A stretch of DNA of 64,000 nucleotides from Variovorax sp. PBS-H4 (lineage in GTDB: Bacteria; Pseudomonadota; Gammaproteobacteria; Burkholderiales; Burkholderiaceae_C): the NCBI RefSeq assembly GCF_901827205.1, contig NZ_LR594675.1, positions 4,340,001 to 4,404,000 on the forward strand, given 5' to 3'. Numbering within the stretch: position 1 is the stretch's first letter; each line of letters opens with the position of its first letter. Under the pieces are notes generated by a model. The model was not told the origin of the DNA, did not search any database, and worked only from the letters and a program-made list of their open reading frames with translations. The position numbers and the translations under genes were made by a program. This document shows positions 25,775-35,480 of this stretch, piece by piece.

Positions 25775-26215
25775 TCAGTGGCGGCACACGAGCACGGTGC
25801 GCATTTCGGCCACCAGCTCGTCGTGCTGGTTGACCGCGCGCGAGGTCTTGACCACGAACTCCAGCGCGCCGTTCTTCTTGTCGTAGATGTCCTCGATGCG
25901 CGAGCGCACGGTCACCGTGTCGCCCACGCAGGCAGGCCGGTGGTAGGTAAAGCCCTGTTCGCCGTGCAGCAGCTTGGCGATCGGAATCCCCAGCGTGGCC
26001 AGCAGCGCGTCGCTGGTGCCCGAATCGAGCTCGGCCGCGAACAGGAAAGTCGGCGGCGCCGGCAGGTGCGGGTAGCCCGCATCCTTCGCGGCAGCAGGGT
26101 CGGTGTAGACGGGATCGGTCTCGCCGATCGCCTTGGCGAAGAAGCGCAGGCGGGTCAGCTCGATGGGAAGCACCGAAGCCGGCAGCTCGTGACCGATCCA
26201 TTTCTTGTCGATCAT
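25775..26215 (-). CDS. MaoC-like N-terminal domain protein, partner hydratase half
   Basis: The product has 146 residues of the MaoC N-terminal / FAS1-type hot-dog domain, starting MIDKKWIGHELPAS and containing AIGETDPVYTDPAAAKDAGYPHLPAPPTFLF. The usual catalytic Asp-His pair is absent, as in structural halves of split hydratases such as HadA-HadB in mycobacteria or ChsH1-ChsH2 in steroid breakdown. Together with the neighbour it should form a heteromeric enoyl-CoA hydratase that accepts bulky acyl chains. Confidence 0.83.
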   Translation of the reverse strand: MIDKKWIGHELPASVLPIELTRLRFFAKAIGETDPVYTDPAAAKDAGYPHLPAPPTFLFAAELDSGTSDALLATLGIPIAKLLHGEQGFTYHRPACVGDTVTVRSRIEDIYDKKNGALEFVVKTSRAVNQHDELVAEMRTVLVCRH

Positions 26216-26227
26216 GTTAGAGCTTCC

Positions 26228-27412
26228 CTACACCCGTTCGTACAGCGTCACCACGCAGGCGCCGCCGAGGCCCAGGTTGTGCTGCAGGGCCAGCCGCGCG
26301 CCCGCCACCTGTCGTTTGTCGGCCGTGCCGCGCAGCTGCTGGACCAGCTCCGTGCATTGCGCGAGCCCTGTCGCGCCCAGTGGGTGCCCCTTCGACAGCA
26401 GGCCGCCGGAAGGGTTCGTGACCACCTTGCCGCCGTAGGTGTTGTCGCCGTCCACCACGAACTTCTCGGCGCCGCCGACGGGGCACAGGCCCAGCGCCTC
26501 GTAGCTGATCAGCTCGTTGTGCGCGAAGCAGTCGTGCAGCTCCACCACGTCGATGTCGCCGGGGCCCACGCCTGCGTCGGCATAGACCTTCTCGGCCGCC
26601 GCGCGCGCCATGCTGAAGCCCACTACCTCGCGCATGTCCTTGGCGCCGAAGGTTGCCGTGCCGTCGGTGGTCATGGCCTGCGCCTTGATGCGCACGCTGC
26701 GGTCCAGCCCGTGGCGCTGCGCGAAGGCCTCCGAACAGACGATGGCCGCGGCCGCGCCGCAGGTCGGCGGGCAGGCCATCAGCCGCGTCATCACCCCGGG
26801 CCACATCACCGGCGTGGCCATCACCTCGTCTTCGGTGACGACCGTCCGGAACAGCGCCACGGGGTTGTTCGAGGCGTGGCGGCTCGCCTTGGCGCGAATC
26901 TTCGCGAAAGTCGACATCTGCGTGCCGTACTGCTCCATGTGGGCCAGGCCCGCACCGCCGAAGTAGCGCAGCGCCAGGGGAATCTCGCCATGGCCGACGA
27001 GCTGCTCGGTGGCTTCATCGAAACGGTCGAAGGGGCTCGGGCGGTCCTTGAACACCGCGCCGAGCGCACCCGGGGTCATGTGCTCGAAGCCGAGCGCGAG
27101 CACGCAGTCGGCCGCGCCGCTGGCCACGGCCTGGCGCGCAAGGAACAGCGCTGTCGAACCGGTCGAGCAGTTGTTGTTGACGTTCACGATGGGAATGCCC
27201 GTCATGCCCACCTCGTACAGCGCGCGCTGGCCGGCGGTGGAGTCGCCGTACACGTAGCCCACGTAGGCCTGCTGGATCTGTTCGTAGCCGATGCCGGCAT
27301 CGCCCAGCGCGGCCTTCGTAGCCGAAGCGGCCATCTCGTAGTAGGGCGCGTGCTGGCCCGGCTTGGCGAACGGGACCATGCCGACGCCTGTGACGAAGAC
27401 GTTGTTGCTCAT
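26228..27412 (-). CDS. SCP2-type thiolase / lipid-transfer protein-like
   Basis: The product has 394 residues. It shows the nucleophile C82 in NNNCSTGSTALF and the terminal KGHPLGATGLAQC motif with catalytic His. This is the SCP-x/SCP2-thiolase branch, used on bulky or branched acyl-CoAs such as sterol side chains. Because C82 is kept, ordinary thiolytic cleavage is likely; the related Ltp2 aldolases lack a working Cys. It lies between the ECH gene and the split hydratase, where the final step of beta-oxidation would be expected. Confidence 0.85.
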   Translation of the reverse strand: MSNNVFVTGVGMVPFAKPGQHAPYYEMAASATKAALGDAGIGYEQIQQAYVGYVYGDSTAGQRALYEVGMTGIPIVNVNNNCSTGSTALFLARQAVASGAADCVLALGFEHMTPGALGAVFKDRPSPFDRFDEATEQLVGHGEIPLALRYFGGAGLAHMEQYGTQMSTFAKIRAKASRHASNNPVALFRTVVTEDEVMATPVMWPGVMTRLMACPPTCGAAAAIVCSEAFAQRHGLDRSVRIKAQAMTTDGTATFGAKDMREVVGFSMARAAAEKVYADAGVGPGDIDVVELHDCFAHNELISYEALGLCPVGGAEKFVVDGDNTYGGKVVTNPSGGLLSKGHPLGATGLAQCTELVQQLRGTADKRQVAGARLALQHNLGLGGACVVTLYERV

Positions 27413-27436
27413 GGTTTGCTTCCTTTTTTCAATGGT

Positions 27437-28255
27437 TCAGTTCGATCGGGGTGAAACGAAATCCGGCGCGCGCCTTTCGACGAAGGCACTCACGCCCTCG
27501 CGCCCTTGCGCGGACTCGGCGCATCGCAGCAAGGCTTCGCGCTCCAGCGCGAGGTGCGTGCGCAGGTCATGGTCGAAGGCGCTGTCGCACAGGGCCTTGA
27601 TGCCGCCCAGCGACGCCGTTGCGCCATGGGCGAGCTCCCGCGCCAGCGCCGTCGCGGCCGGCAGCAGCGCGTCGGCCGCGTGCAGCTCGTCGACCAGGCC
27701 CCAACGAAGGCAGTCGTCGGCCGACACGGCGCGGTTGGTCATCAGGATGTGCTTGGCACGCGCCGCGCCCGCACGGCGCGCCAGGTAGTAGGAAGCGCCC
27801 AGGTCCGGGCTCAGCCCGATTGCCGAGTACCCCCCGCGCAGCTTCATGGCCGGCGCCGCCAGCACCAGGTCGGCGCACAGCGCCAGCGAGATGCCCGCGC
27901 CGCCGAGGGGCCCCTGCACCGCACTGACGACCGGCACCGGCAGCGTCGCCAAAGCATGGATCGCGGGGTGCAGCCCCTCGAGCATGGCGCGCACCAGCTC
28001 GCCGAGGTCGTGGCGGCGCTCGACGAATTCGCGGATGTCGCCGCCCGCGCAGAACTGCTTGCCGCGCGACGAGATCAGCACGGCGCGCACCTCGGTGCCG
28101 GCTCCGCGACTCGCCTGCGCGATCGCTTCGACCAGCGCATGGCCGCAGGCGGTATCGAGGGCATTGGCCGCCTCCGGCCGGTTCAGGACGATATGGCCCA
28201 CGCCGTCCTCGACCCGCCACTGGACGAGGCCCTGCTCGCGCTTCGGTTCATTCAT
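27437..28255 (-). CDS. Enoyl-CoA hydratase/isomerase (PaaG-like)
   Basis: The product has 272 residues of the crotonase fold, with the oxyanion-hole segment FCAGGDIREF and GGAGISLALCADLV. The active-site stretch GLSPDLGASYYLARRAG carries Asp where hydratases have Glu, which is the pattern of isomerases such as PaaG. It may thus shift a double bond rather than add water. The gene sits 24 bases before the thiolase and one base after the stop of the acyl-CoA ligase upstream (TGACATG). Confidence 0.83.
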   Translation of the reverse strand: MNEPKREQGLVQWRVEDGVGHIVLNRPEAANALDTACGHALVEAIAQASRGAGTEVRAVLISSRGKQFCAGGDIREFVERRHDLGELVRAMLEGLHPAIHALATLPVPVVSAVQGPLGGAGISLALCADLVLAAPAMKLRGGYSAIGLSPDLGASYYLARRAGAARAKHILMTNRAVSADDCLRWGLVDELHAADALLPAATALARELAHGATASLGGIKALCDSAFDHDLRTHLALEREALLRCAESAQGREGVSAFVERRAPDFVSPRSN

Positions 28256-28256
28256 G

Positions 28257-29813
28257 TCAGGCCACCTTTCGTTCGCGGCCTGCCCAGAAGGGTGCCCGCA
28301 GCTGGGTCTTGAGGATCTTTCCGGCGCCGGACAGCGGCATCGCGTCGACGAAGGACACCTCGCGCGGGCACTTGTAGCTCGCGATGCGCTCCCTGCAATG
28401 GTCGATGAGCGCCTGCCCCTCGAGCGCGGCGCCTGGCTTGCGCACGACCACCACGTGCACCAGCTCGCCCCACTGGTCGTTGGGCACGCCGATGACCGCG
28501 CAGGCGGCCACGCCGGGATGGGTGGCGACGACGCTCTCGACCTCTGCGCTGTAGACGTTCTCGCCGCCGGTGACGATCATGTCCTTGATGCGGTCGACCA
28601 CGTAGACGTACCCGTCCGCGTCCATGCGGCCGCCGTCCCCCGTGAACATCCAGCCGTCGCGCACGGCAGAGGCGGTTTCCGCGGGCTTGTTCCAGTAGCC
28701 CATCATCACGCCGGGGCCCCGCACCGCGATCTCGCCGACCTCGCCTTGCGCGACCTCCTGGCCGAGCGCATCGACAATGCGCACCTCGCAGCCCATCGCG
28801 GCACGTCCGCCCGAGCGGTGGCGCCCGAGCTGGCGGCCGGCCTCGCGGTGCATCTCCTGGGTAAGGATGGTGGCCATGGGCGACAGCTCGGTCATGCCGT
28901 ACAGCTGCGTGAAGCCGGCGGCGGGCAAGGCCTTCATGGCGCGATCGAGCAGCCCCTCGCTGATCGGCGAGGCACCGTAGAGCATGTTGCGCAGGCTGCC
29001 CAGGCGGAAGCGGCCGATGTCCGGGTGGTCCACCACCATCTGGATCATGGTGGGCACCAGCAGCACCTCTTCGACCCGCTCGTTCTGGATCGCCTCCATC
29101 ACGGCGGTGGGCTCGAAGCGCGGCACGATCACGTGGCAGCCGCCGCTCGCAAGCATGGCATTCATGAAGCAGCCATCCGCCAGGTGGAACATCGGCGCAG
29201 CATGCAGCCCGACGCAGCCGCGCGCGACTGCACCTTCCGCCACGACCGCCATCGAGTTGGTGAAGAGGTTGCGATGCGAAAGCATCACCCCCTTGGGCGA
29301 GCCGGTGGTGCCGCCGGTGTAGAAGACGCCGGCGAGGTCTTCGCCGCTGCGCAGCGCGTCGTCCACCGGCCGTGCTTCCGCCAGCAGCGCCTCGTAGCCC
29401 AGCATGCCGTCGGGCGCCGCGCCGTCGCCGACGTGGACCACGGCGCGCAACCCGGGGCAACGGCGGCGCAGCTCGTCCACCATGCCGGTGAAGTTGTCGT
29501 CCACCAGCATCAGGGCGGTCTGGCAGTCGTCGATCGAGTAGGCGATCTCGGCGACGCTCCAGCGCGTGTTGATCGGGTTGACCGCGCCGCCTGCCCAGTA
29601 GGTGCCGAGGTAGTACTCGAGATAGCGGTCCGAATTCAGCGCCAGCATGCCCACGCGGTCGCCGGGCTGCACGCCGAGTCCGCGCAGGGCGCCGGCCAGC
29701 CGCGCCACGCGATCGCCGAGCTCGGCAAAGGTGCGGCGTCGGCCCTGGAAGACGGAGGCGGTCGCCTCCGGTGTCTGCTGGATGGATCGGCGCAGGCCCT
29801 GGGTCAGGTACAT
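28257..29813 (-). CDS. AMP-binding acyl-CoA ligase 1
   Basis: The product has 518 residues. Adenylate-forming motifs are present: YTGGTTGSPKGVMLSH (phosphate loop), YGMTELSP, GDGGRMDADGYVYVVDR and GKILKTQLR with the C-terminal catalytic Lys. It activates a carboxylic acid to its CoA thioester. ATG 29813 is preferred to the upstream ATG because residue identity to the family starts at MYLTQGL. It is one of two ligases in this operon, which suggests two acid substrates or two activation steps. Confidence 0.88.
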   Translation of the reverse strand: MYLTQGLRRSIQQTPEATASVFQGRRRTFAELGDRVARLAGALRGLGVQPGDRVGMLALNSDRYLEYYLGTYWAGGAVNPINTRWSVAEIAYSIDDCQTALMLVDDNFTGMVDELRRRCPGLRAVVHVGDGAAPDGMLGYEALLAEARPVDDALRSGEDLAGVFYTGGTTGSPKGVMLSHRNLFTNSMAVVAEGAVARGCVGLHAAPMFHLADGCFMNAMLASGGCHVIVPRFEPTAVMEAIQNERVEEVLLVPTMIQMVVDHPDIGRFRLGSLRNMLYGASPISEGLLDRAMKALPAAGFTQLYGMTELSPMATILTQEMHREAGRQLGRHRSGGRAAMGCEVRIVDALGQEVAQGEVGEIAVRGPGVMMGYWNKPAETASAVRDGWMFTGDGGRMDADGYVYVVDRIKDMIVTGGENVYSAEVESVVATHPGVAACAVIGVPNDQWGELVHVVVVRKPGAALEGQALIDHCRERIASYKCPREVSFVDAMPLSGAGKILKTQLRAPFWAGRERKVA

Positions 29814-29829
29814 CGTGTGTCTCCTTGGA

Positions 29830-30996
29830 TCAGCCGTTGCGCGCCAGTGAGCGTGCAATGATTTCCTTCATGATCTCGCTCGTGCCGCCATAGATGCGCT
29901 GCACGCGCGCGTCGGCATAGAGCCGCGCGATCGGGTACTCCATCATGTAGCCGTAGCCGCCGAAAAGCTGCAGGCATTCGTCCACCGCCTTGCCCAGCGT
30001 CTCGGTGGTCCAGAGCTTCGCCATCGCGGCGGTGTCGGCATCCATCGTGCCTTCGATGAGGCGCATCACGCACGCGTCCACGAAGCTGCGGCCGACCGTC
30101 GCCTGGGTCTTCACCTCGGCCAGCTTGAAGCGCGTGTTCTGCAGCTCGAACAGCGGCTTGCCGAAGGCGTGGCGCTCCCGGGTGTAGTCCAGCGTCATCC
30201 GCAACGCGGCCTCGGTCGATGCGATGGCCGACACCGCGCACAGCGTGCGCTCGTAGGGCAACTCGTTCATGAGCTGGTAGAAGCCCCGACCCTCGACGCC
30301 GCCCAGCAGGTTGTCGGCCGGCACGCGCACGTTGTCGAAGAACAGCTCGCTGGTGTCGGCGCCCTTCTGCCCCAGCTTGTCGAGGATGCGTCCGACCTTG
30401 AAACCCTCGGCTCCTTGGGTTTCCAGCAGCAGCAGCGACACGCCCTTGCTGCCCGCCTCGGGGTCGGTCTTGGCCACCACGACGACCAGGTCCGCCATGG
30501 CGCCATTCGAGATGAAGATCTTGCTGCCGTCGACCGCGTAGTGGTCACCCTTGAGCCGTGCCCGCGTGCGCACGCCTTGCAGGTCGGAGCCGGCGCCGGG
30601 CTCGGTCATGGCGATGGCGCCGATCCTCTTGCCGGCCGCCATCTGCGGCAGGTACTTGCGCTTCTGCGCCTCGGTGCCCTGGTGCAGGATGTAGTTGGCC
30701 GTAATCTGGTGCACGGCGACGCCGAAGGCGTAGTCGCCGGCGTAGGCCAGCTCTTCCATCAGGACCGCGACGTGGGCAAAGCTGCCGCCCCCGCCGCCAT
30801 AGGCCTCGGGAATGTCGGCCAGCAGCAGGCCCAGCTCGCCGGCCTTCTCCCAGGCCCGGCGGTCCACCTGCTGCTGCCGGGCCCAGCGCTCATGGTTCGG
30901 CGCGACTTCCTCGGCGACGAAGCGGCGTACCGTTTCGCGAAACATCTCCAGGTCTGCGTCCATCCAGGGGCTGCGGTGGGTGCTTGCTTCATTCAT
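29830..30996 (-). CDS. Acyl-CoA dehydrogenase
   Basis: The product has 388 residues, the usual ACAD length. It contains AMTEPGAGSDLQG (FAD-binding middle domain), the QLMNELPYERTLCAV helix and a QLFGGYGYMMEYPIARLYADAR C-terminal signature. It introduces the alpha-beta double bond and passes electrons to ETF. Genes for ETF are not near. The stop lies 16 bases before the start of the downstream ligase. Confidence 0.9.
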   Translation of the reverse strand: MNEASTHRSPWMDADLEMFRETVRRFVAEEVAPNHERWARQQQVDRRAWEKAGELGLLLADIPEAYGGGGGSFAHVAVLMEELAYAGDYAFGVAVHQITANYILHQGTEAQKRKYLPQMAAGKRIGAIAMTEPGAGSDLQGVRTRARLKGDHYAVDGSKIFISNGAMADLVVVVAKTDPEAGSKGVSLLLLETQGAEGFKVGRILDKLGQKGADTSELFFDNVRVPADNLLGGVEGRGFYQLMNELPYERTLCAVSAIASTEAALRMTLDYTRERHAFGKPLFELQNTRFKLAEVKTQATVGRSFVDACVMRLIEGTMDADTAAMAKLWTTETLGKAVDECLQLFGGYGYMMEYPIARLYADARVQRIYGGTSEIMKEIIARSLARNG

Positions 30997-31016
30997 CGAC
31001 CGGTCCTCCTCTTTCG

Positions 31017-32582
31017 TCAGGTTGTCGAAGGCGCGGCCTTGGGGTCGTAGCGCGCCACCAACAGAAATTTTTGCACCTTGCCGGTCGGAGTGCGCGGCAA
31101 CGGCTCGGACTGGACGATGACCTTTTTAGGTGTCTTGAAGCCCGCGAGGCTCCTGCGGCACCACTGCACGATGGCCTCGGAGTCCACAGCGGCGCCCTCG
31201 GCAGCCACCACCACGGCGGTCACGCTCTCGCCCCACAGCGGATCAGGCAAGCCGATGACCGCGCAGTCCGCCACTGCCGGGTTGCGCAGGATGGCTTCCT
31301 CCACCTCGCCGGCGTGCACGTTCTGCCCGCCCGTCACGATCACGTCCTTGAGGCGGCCACTGATGTAGAGGTAGCCCTCGTCGTCCAGCCGCCCGAGATC
31401 ACCGGTGTGCAGCCAGCCGTCGCGGAAGGTCTCGGCCGTCTTCTCCGGGTTGTTGAAGTAGGAGGTCACGGTACCGGGCGAGCGCCCGATCACCGCGCCG
31501 GTCTCGCCCGCGGGCAGGTCGCGGCCCTCGGCGTCGACGATGCGCACCTCGGCAAAGAGGATCGGCTGCCCGACCGAGTCGGGCCGGCGTGCGCGGTCTT
31601 CCGGCGTGCTTGCCACCAGCGTGGCGCTCTCCTGCATGCCGTAGTACTCGTAGATGCGGGGGCAGACGCGTGCAGCAATGTCGTCGCGGATCGAAGCCGG
31701 CAGCAGCGAGCCCGCGAAGATCACGCCCCGCAGCGAGCGCAGGTCGGTGTGCTCCAGCTCCGGCCGTGCGAGCAGCATCGCCCCCATGGTGGGGACCAGG
31801 TTGGTCATGGTCACCTGCTCGCTCGCAATGAGCCGCAGGGTTTCGCCGGCATCGAAGTTCGTGATGACATTGCGGTGCCCGTACATCAGGCCGCTGGCCA
31901 GCCAGCAGAAGCCGACACGCCCGTACATCGGGAACACCGTCAGCACGACGTCCTGCCGCGCCATGTCGAAGGCGTTGAGCATGTTGAACAACGTACTGTT
32001 GTTGTAGTGGCTGATGCGGTAGCACTTGGGCAGGCCGGTGGTACCCGAGGTCAGGTTGAAATAGAAGGGGTCGCCTTCATCGACTTCGGCCACGGGCTCG
32101 CTCCCGTGCGCACCTGCGAGCAGCGTCTCGTAGTCGAGCACGCCTTGCGCGCCCTCTCCTTCGCCGAACGCCACCACGGTGCGCAGCCCGGGCAGCTCGG
32201 CGCGCAATACCCCGGCGGCCTCGGCAAACCTGCGCTCCGACAGCAGCGCGACAGCGCCGACCTCGCGCACAAGGGCGACCATCTCCACCGGCGCGAGGCG
32301 GTAGTTCAGCGGCATGCCGACCAGCCCCGTCTTCGCCAGCGCGAAATAGATTTCCGCCATCTCGAGCCGGTTGGTGCTCAGGAAGGCCACGCAGTCGCCC
32401 TTGCGCAGGCCCAGGGCCGCCAGCGCATTGGCGAGCTGGTTGCAGCGCGTGTTGGCTTGCGCGAAGCTCACGCGGCGGCCCGTGGGCACGCAATAGAACG
32501 CCTCCTGCCGCGCGAAACGCAGGGCCGCCGTGCGCAACAGGCTGCCGACCAGCATCTGCCCGAGGGCCTTGGTGGTGTTCAT
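31017..32582 (-). CDS. AMP-binding acyl-CoA ligase 2
   Basis: The product has 521 residues with LTSGTTGLPKCYRISH, YYGMQESATLV, TGDLGRLDDEGYLYISGR and PTGKVQKF. These are the adenylate-forming signatures. It differs clearly from ligase 1 in the substrate-binding region, so the two are not a recent duplication. The ATG is at 32582; 13 bases upstream lies the stop of an enoyl-CoA hydratase. It belongs to the same 15-gene run. Confidence 0.88.
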   Translation of the reverse strand: MNTTKALGQMLVGSLLRTAALRFARQEAFYCVPTGRRVSFAQANTRCNQLANALAALGLRKGDCVAFLSTNRLEMAEIYFALAKTGLVGMPLNYRLAPVEMVALVREVGAVALLSERRFAEAAGVLRAELPGLRTVVAFGEGEGAQGVLDYETLLAGAHGSEPVAEVDEGDPFYFNLTSGTTGLPKCYRISHYNNSTLFNMLNAFDMARQDVVLTVFPMYGRVGFCWLASGLMYGHRNVITNFDAGETLRLIASEQVTMTNLVPTMGAMLLARPELEHTDLRSLRGVIFAGSLLPASIRDDIAARVCPRIYEYYGMQESATLVASTPEDRARRPDSVGQPILFAEVRIVDAEGRDLPAGETGAVIGRSPGTVTSYFNNPEKTAETFRDGWLHTGDLGRLDDEGYLYISGRLKDVIVTGGQNVHAGEVEEAILRNPAVADCAVIGLPDPLWGESVTAVVVAAEGAAVDSEAIVQWCRRSLAGFKTPKKVIVQSEPLPRTPTGKVQKFLLVARYDPKAAPSTT

Positions 32583-32595
32583 TGCAGGACCTTGT

Positions 32596-33363
32596 TCAAC
32601 GCTGGGCGGCGAACGCCTCGATCGCCTGCTTGTGGAAGCTCGAGGAAAAGCACTCCTTCTCCAGCGAGAGCGAGGTGTCGAGCACCAGGTTGACCGCTTC
32701 GCGCACGTGCTTGTTGAGCGACGCCTTGGTCGAGCGGATGGCCATGCGCGAGCCCTGGGCCAGCCGATGGGCAAGCGCCTGAGCTTGCGCCACCAGCTCA
32801 TCGGCCGGCACCACGTGATTCACCAGGCCGACGCGCTCCGCCTCGACGGCCGTGAGGCTGTCGCCGGTCATCAGGTATTCCTTGGCGCGCGACATGCCCA
32901 CGAGCAGCGGCCAGATCACGGCGCCGCCATCGCCGGCCGTGACGCCGATGCGCACGTGCGGATCGGCCAGCCTGGCGTTGTCGGCCGCGTAGATCACGTC
33001 GCAGAACAGCGCAAGCGTGGCGCCCAACCCGGCCGCCACGCCATTGACGGCCGAGACGATCGGCTGCGGCAGCTCCACCAGGTCGAGGATGATCTTCCGC
33101 GCCTCGACGAACAGCACATCGAGCTGGGCCGGCGTGATGTCGCGGAACCATTCGAGGTCGCCGCCGGCCGAGAAGGCGCGGCCCTCTCCGGTGAGGACCA
33201 CCGCGTCGACGCTGGCGTCGGCCGCAATGTCGGCGAACACGCGCGAAAGCTCGTTGTGCAGCGTGGCGCTGACCGCATTGAGCGCCTGCGGGCGATTCAA
33301 GCGCACCGTGAGGACGGCGCCGCTCTGGCTGAAGGACAGGGTTTCGTAGCTGGAGTAAGTCAT
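32596..33363 (-). CDS. Enoyl-CoA hydratase
   Basis: The product has 255 residues of the crotonase fold, with FSAGGDLEWF and AAGLGATLALFCDVIYA. The active-site segment reads GVTAGDGGAVIWPLLVG. Residues around the two catalytic acids are Asp rather than Glu in one position, so hydratase or isomerase activity both remain possible. ATG 33363 is chosen because upstream in-frame sequence is the 3' end of another gene. Spacing to the SDR gene is 14 bases. Confidence 0.82.
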   Translation of the reverse strand: MTYSSYETLSFSQSGAVLTVRLNRPQALNAVSATLHNELSRVFADIAADASVDAVVLTGEGRAFSAGGDLEWFRDITPAQLDVLFVEARKIILDLVELPQPIVSAVNGVAAGLGATLALFCDVIYAADNARLADPHVRIGVTAGDGGAVIWPLLVGMSRAKEYLMTGDSLTAVEAERVGLVNHVVPADELVAQAQALAHRLAQGSRMAIRSTKASLNKHVREAVNLVLDTSLSLEKECFSSSFHKQAIEAFAAQR

Positions 33364-33377
33364 GGAAATGGAAACAT

Positions 33378-34163
33378 TCAGCCCGCGGTCACGCCGCCGT
33401 CGACCGTGAAGCTGGAACCGGTGACATACGACGCCCGCGGCGAGCACAGCCACGCCACCATCTCCGCCACCTCGCGGGCCTCGGCCAGGCGGCGAAGCGC
33501 CGCGCGCTGCACCCCTGCCTGCAGCATGCGGGCGGGGAAGATGGATTCGGCGCCCAGGGTCATCGGCGTGTCGATGAAGCCGGGGCACACCGCATTGACG
33601 CGGATGCCGTCGCGCCCGCATTCGAGCGCGGCCGACTTCGTCAGCCCGATCACGCCATGCTTGGCGGCGCAGTAGGCCGAGCCGCCGACCGCGCCCTGCA
33701 AACCCATGATGGAAGCGGTGTTGACGATGGCGCCACCGCCCGAGCGCTTGAGCGCCGGGATCTCGTGGCGCAGGCAGTTGAAGACGCCCGTCAGGTTGAT
33801 GTCGATCACGCGCTGCCACTGGGCCGGGCTGTGCTCGACGGTGAGCAGCGGATAGCCTGCGATGCCCGCGTTGTTGAACGCGACGTCCAGCCGGCCGAAG
33901 TGCGCCAGCGTGCGGGCCACCAGGGCCTCGCAATCGGCATCCTGCGCCACGTCGGTGCGCACCGCGAGGGCCTCGCCGCCCGCTTCTTCGATCTGGCGCG
34001 CAGTGTCCGCCGCAGCGGGCCCGTCGATGTCGGCCGCGACCACGCGCATCCCCTCGGCCGCGAGCTGCAGCGCAGTGGCACGCCCGATTCCCGAACCGGC
34101 GCCAGTGACGAGCGCCACCTTCTTCGTGTCGGTGCCGGGCCGCATCTGCCGGGTGCCGCTCAT
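33378..34163 (-). CDS. SDR-family dehydrogenase
   Basis: The product has 261 residues: GAGSGIGRATALQLA (residues 21-35), NNAGIAG, and a YCAAKHG segment with its Tyr-Lys pair, ending SSFTVDGGVTAG. It probably oxidises a hydroxyacyl-CoA or alcohol intermediate with NAD(P)+. ATG 34163 overlaps the binding-protein stop (ATGA). A second start at the MRPGTDTKK methionine is possible. Confidence 0.85.
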   Translation of the reverse strand: MSGTRQMRPGTDTKKVALVTGAGSGIGRATALQLAAEGMRVVAADIDGPAAADTARQIEEAGGEALAVRTDVAQDADCEALVARTLAHFGRLDVAFNNAGIAGYPLLTVEHSPAQWQRVIDINLTGVFNCLRHEIPALKRSGGGAIVNTASIMGLQGAVGGSAYCAAKHGVIGLTKSAALECGRDGIRVNAVCPGFIDTPMTLGAESIFPARMLQAGVQRAALRRLAEAREVAEMVAWLCSPRASYVTGSSFTVDGGVTAG

Positions 34164-35374
34164 GGCTTGAGCAGCGGGCATTCGGACTCGGCCACCGGGC
34201 GCCAGCTCTGTTCCGGCGGAATGGTTTCGAGGATGTTGTACAGGTCCCATGGCCCCTTCGACTCGGCCGGTGCCTTGACCTGCGCGATGTACGACTTGCG
34301 CATCACACGGCCGTCGGCGCGGATCTTCACGTTGTCCGAATAGAAGTCGTTCACCGGAAGTTCGCGCATCTTTGCGCGCACCACGTCCGGGTCCTTGGTA
34401 CCGGCGGCCTTCACGGCCTGCAGGTAGTGGTAGACCGCGCTGTAGGTGCCGGCGTGCGCCTCGGTCGGCATGAACTTGTTGCGCGCCTCGAAGCGCTTCG
34501 CGAAGGCGCGGGTCTTGTCGTCCAGGTCCCAGTAGAAGACGGTCGAGAACACGGTGCCCTGCGCCACCGGCAGCCCCAGCGCCTTCACGTCGCTCAGCAA
34601 CAGCGCGAGCGCCACCAGCTTCTGCCCCTTGCCGCCCATCTGGAACTCGTTCCACTGCTTGATGGCGTTGGTGGTGTCGGTGGTCGCGTTGGCCAGGGCC
34701 ACCGCGTTCGCCTTCGAGGCGGAGGCCTGCAGCAGGAAGGACGAGAAATCGCTGGTGTTGGGCGGATGGCGGACCGAGCCGACGACCTTGCCGCCGGCAC
34801 CGGTCACCGACTTCGTGGTGTCGGCGGCCAGGGCCTGACCGAAGGCGAAGTCGGCCGCGAGCACGTACCAGTTCTTGTCGCCCTTCTGCGTGAGGCGCGC
34901 CGGCAGCGCGTTGGCGAACATGTAGCTGTCGTGGCTCCACTGCGTGCCGTAGGGCGAGCAGGCCGCGCCGGTGAAGGCCGAGCTCGAGGCGCCGGCGAAG
35001 AACACCAGCTTCTTCTTGCTGCGCGCGAGTTCCTGTACGCCCATGCCGACGGCAGAATTGCCGATGTCGGCGATCGCGTCGACGTTGTCGCTCTCCAGCC
35101 ATTTGCGCGCGGTGGCCAGGCCGACGTCGGGCTTGTTCTGGTGGTCGGCGTGGACCAGTTCGATTTTCTTGCCGAGGACCTGCCCGCCGAAGTCCTCGAT
35201 CGCCATGCGGGCGCCGTCGACCGAGCCGGGGCCCAGGGCCTGCGAGAGAAAGCCGGTCATGTCGGTGAGGACGCCGATCTTCACGGGGCCCTCGTCGGCC
35301 GCGCGGGCGCCCAGGCCGGTGCCCAGCATGGCTGCGGCGGCCGCCAGTTGCACGCAGGTTCTTGCAATTCGCAT
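34160..35374 (-). CDS. ABC transporter substrate-binding protein (Liv/aromatic acid type)
   Basis: The product has 404 residues with a signal peptide ending AARA (residue ~25). The mature part has the type I periplasmic-binding fold of the leucine/isoleucine/valine-binding family: VKIGVLTDMTGFLSQALGPGSVDGARMA start, DFGGQVLGKKIELVHAD, and YVLAADFAFGQALA. Members in catabolic loci often bind aromatic or fatty acids instead of amino acids. It supplies the LivHMGF genes just upstream in the operon. Its stop overlaps the SDR start. Confidence 0.88.
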   Translation of the reverse strand: MRIARTCVQLAAAAAMLGTGLGARAADEGPVKIGVLTDMTGFLSQALGPGSVDGARMAIEDFGGQVLGKKIELVHADHQNKPDVGLATARKWLESDNVDAIADIGNSAVGMGVQELARSKKKLVFFAGASSSAFTGAACSPYGTQWSHDSYMFANALPARLTQKGDKNWYVLAADFAFGQALAADTTKSVTGAGGKVVGSVRHPPNTSDFSSFLLQASASKANAVALANATTDTTNAIKQWNEFQMGGKGQKLVALALLLSDVKALGLPVAQGTVFSTVFYWDLDDKTRAFAKRFEARNKFMPTEAHAGTYSAVYHYLQAVKAAGTKDPDVVRAKMRELPVNDFYSDNVKIRADGRVMRKSYIAQVKAPAESKGPWDLYNILETIPPEQSWRPVAESECPLLKP

Positions 35375-35480
35375 GTGTTGTCTCCTCGATCTTTGGTGGT
35401 TGTCGAATGCTGGACGGAATGATCAGATGGCAGGCGGCGCGGGGTCCTCGTTCGAACGGACAGTTTTGCGGAGCTCTTGC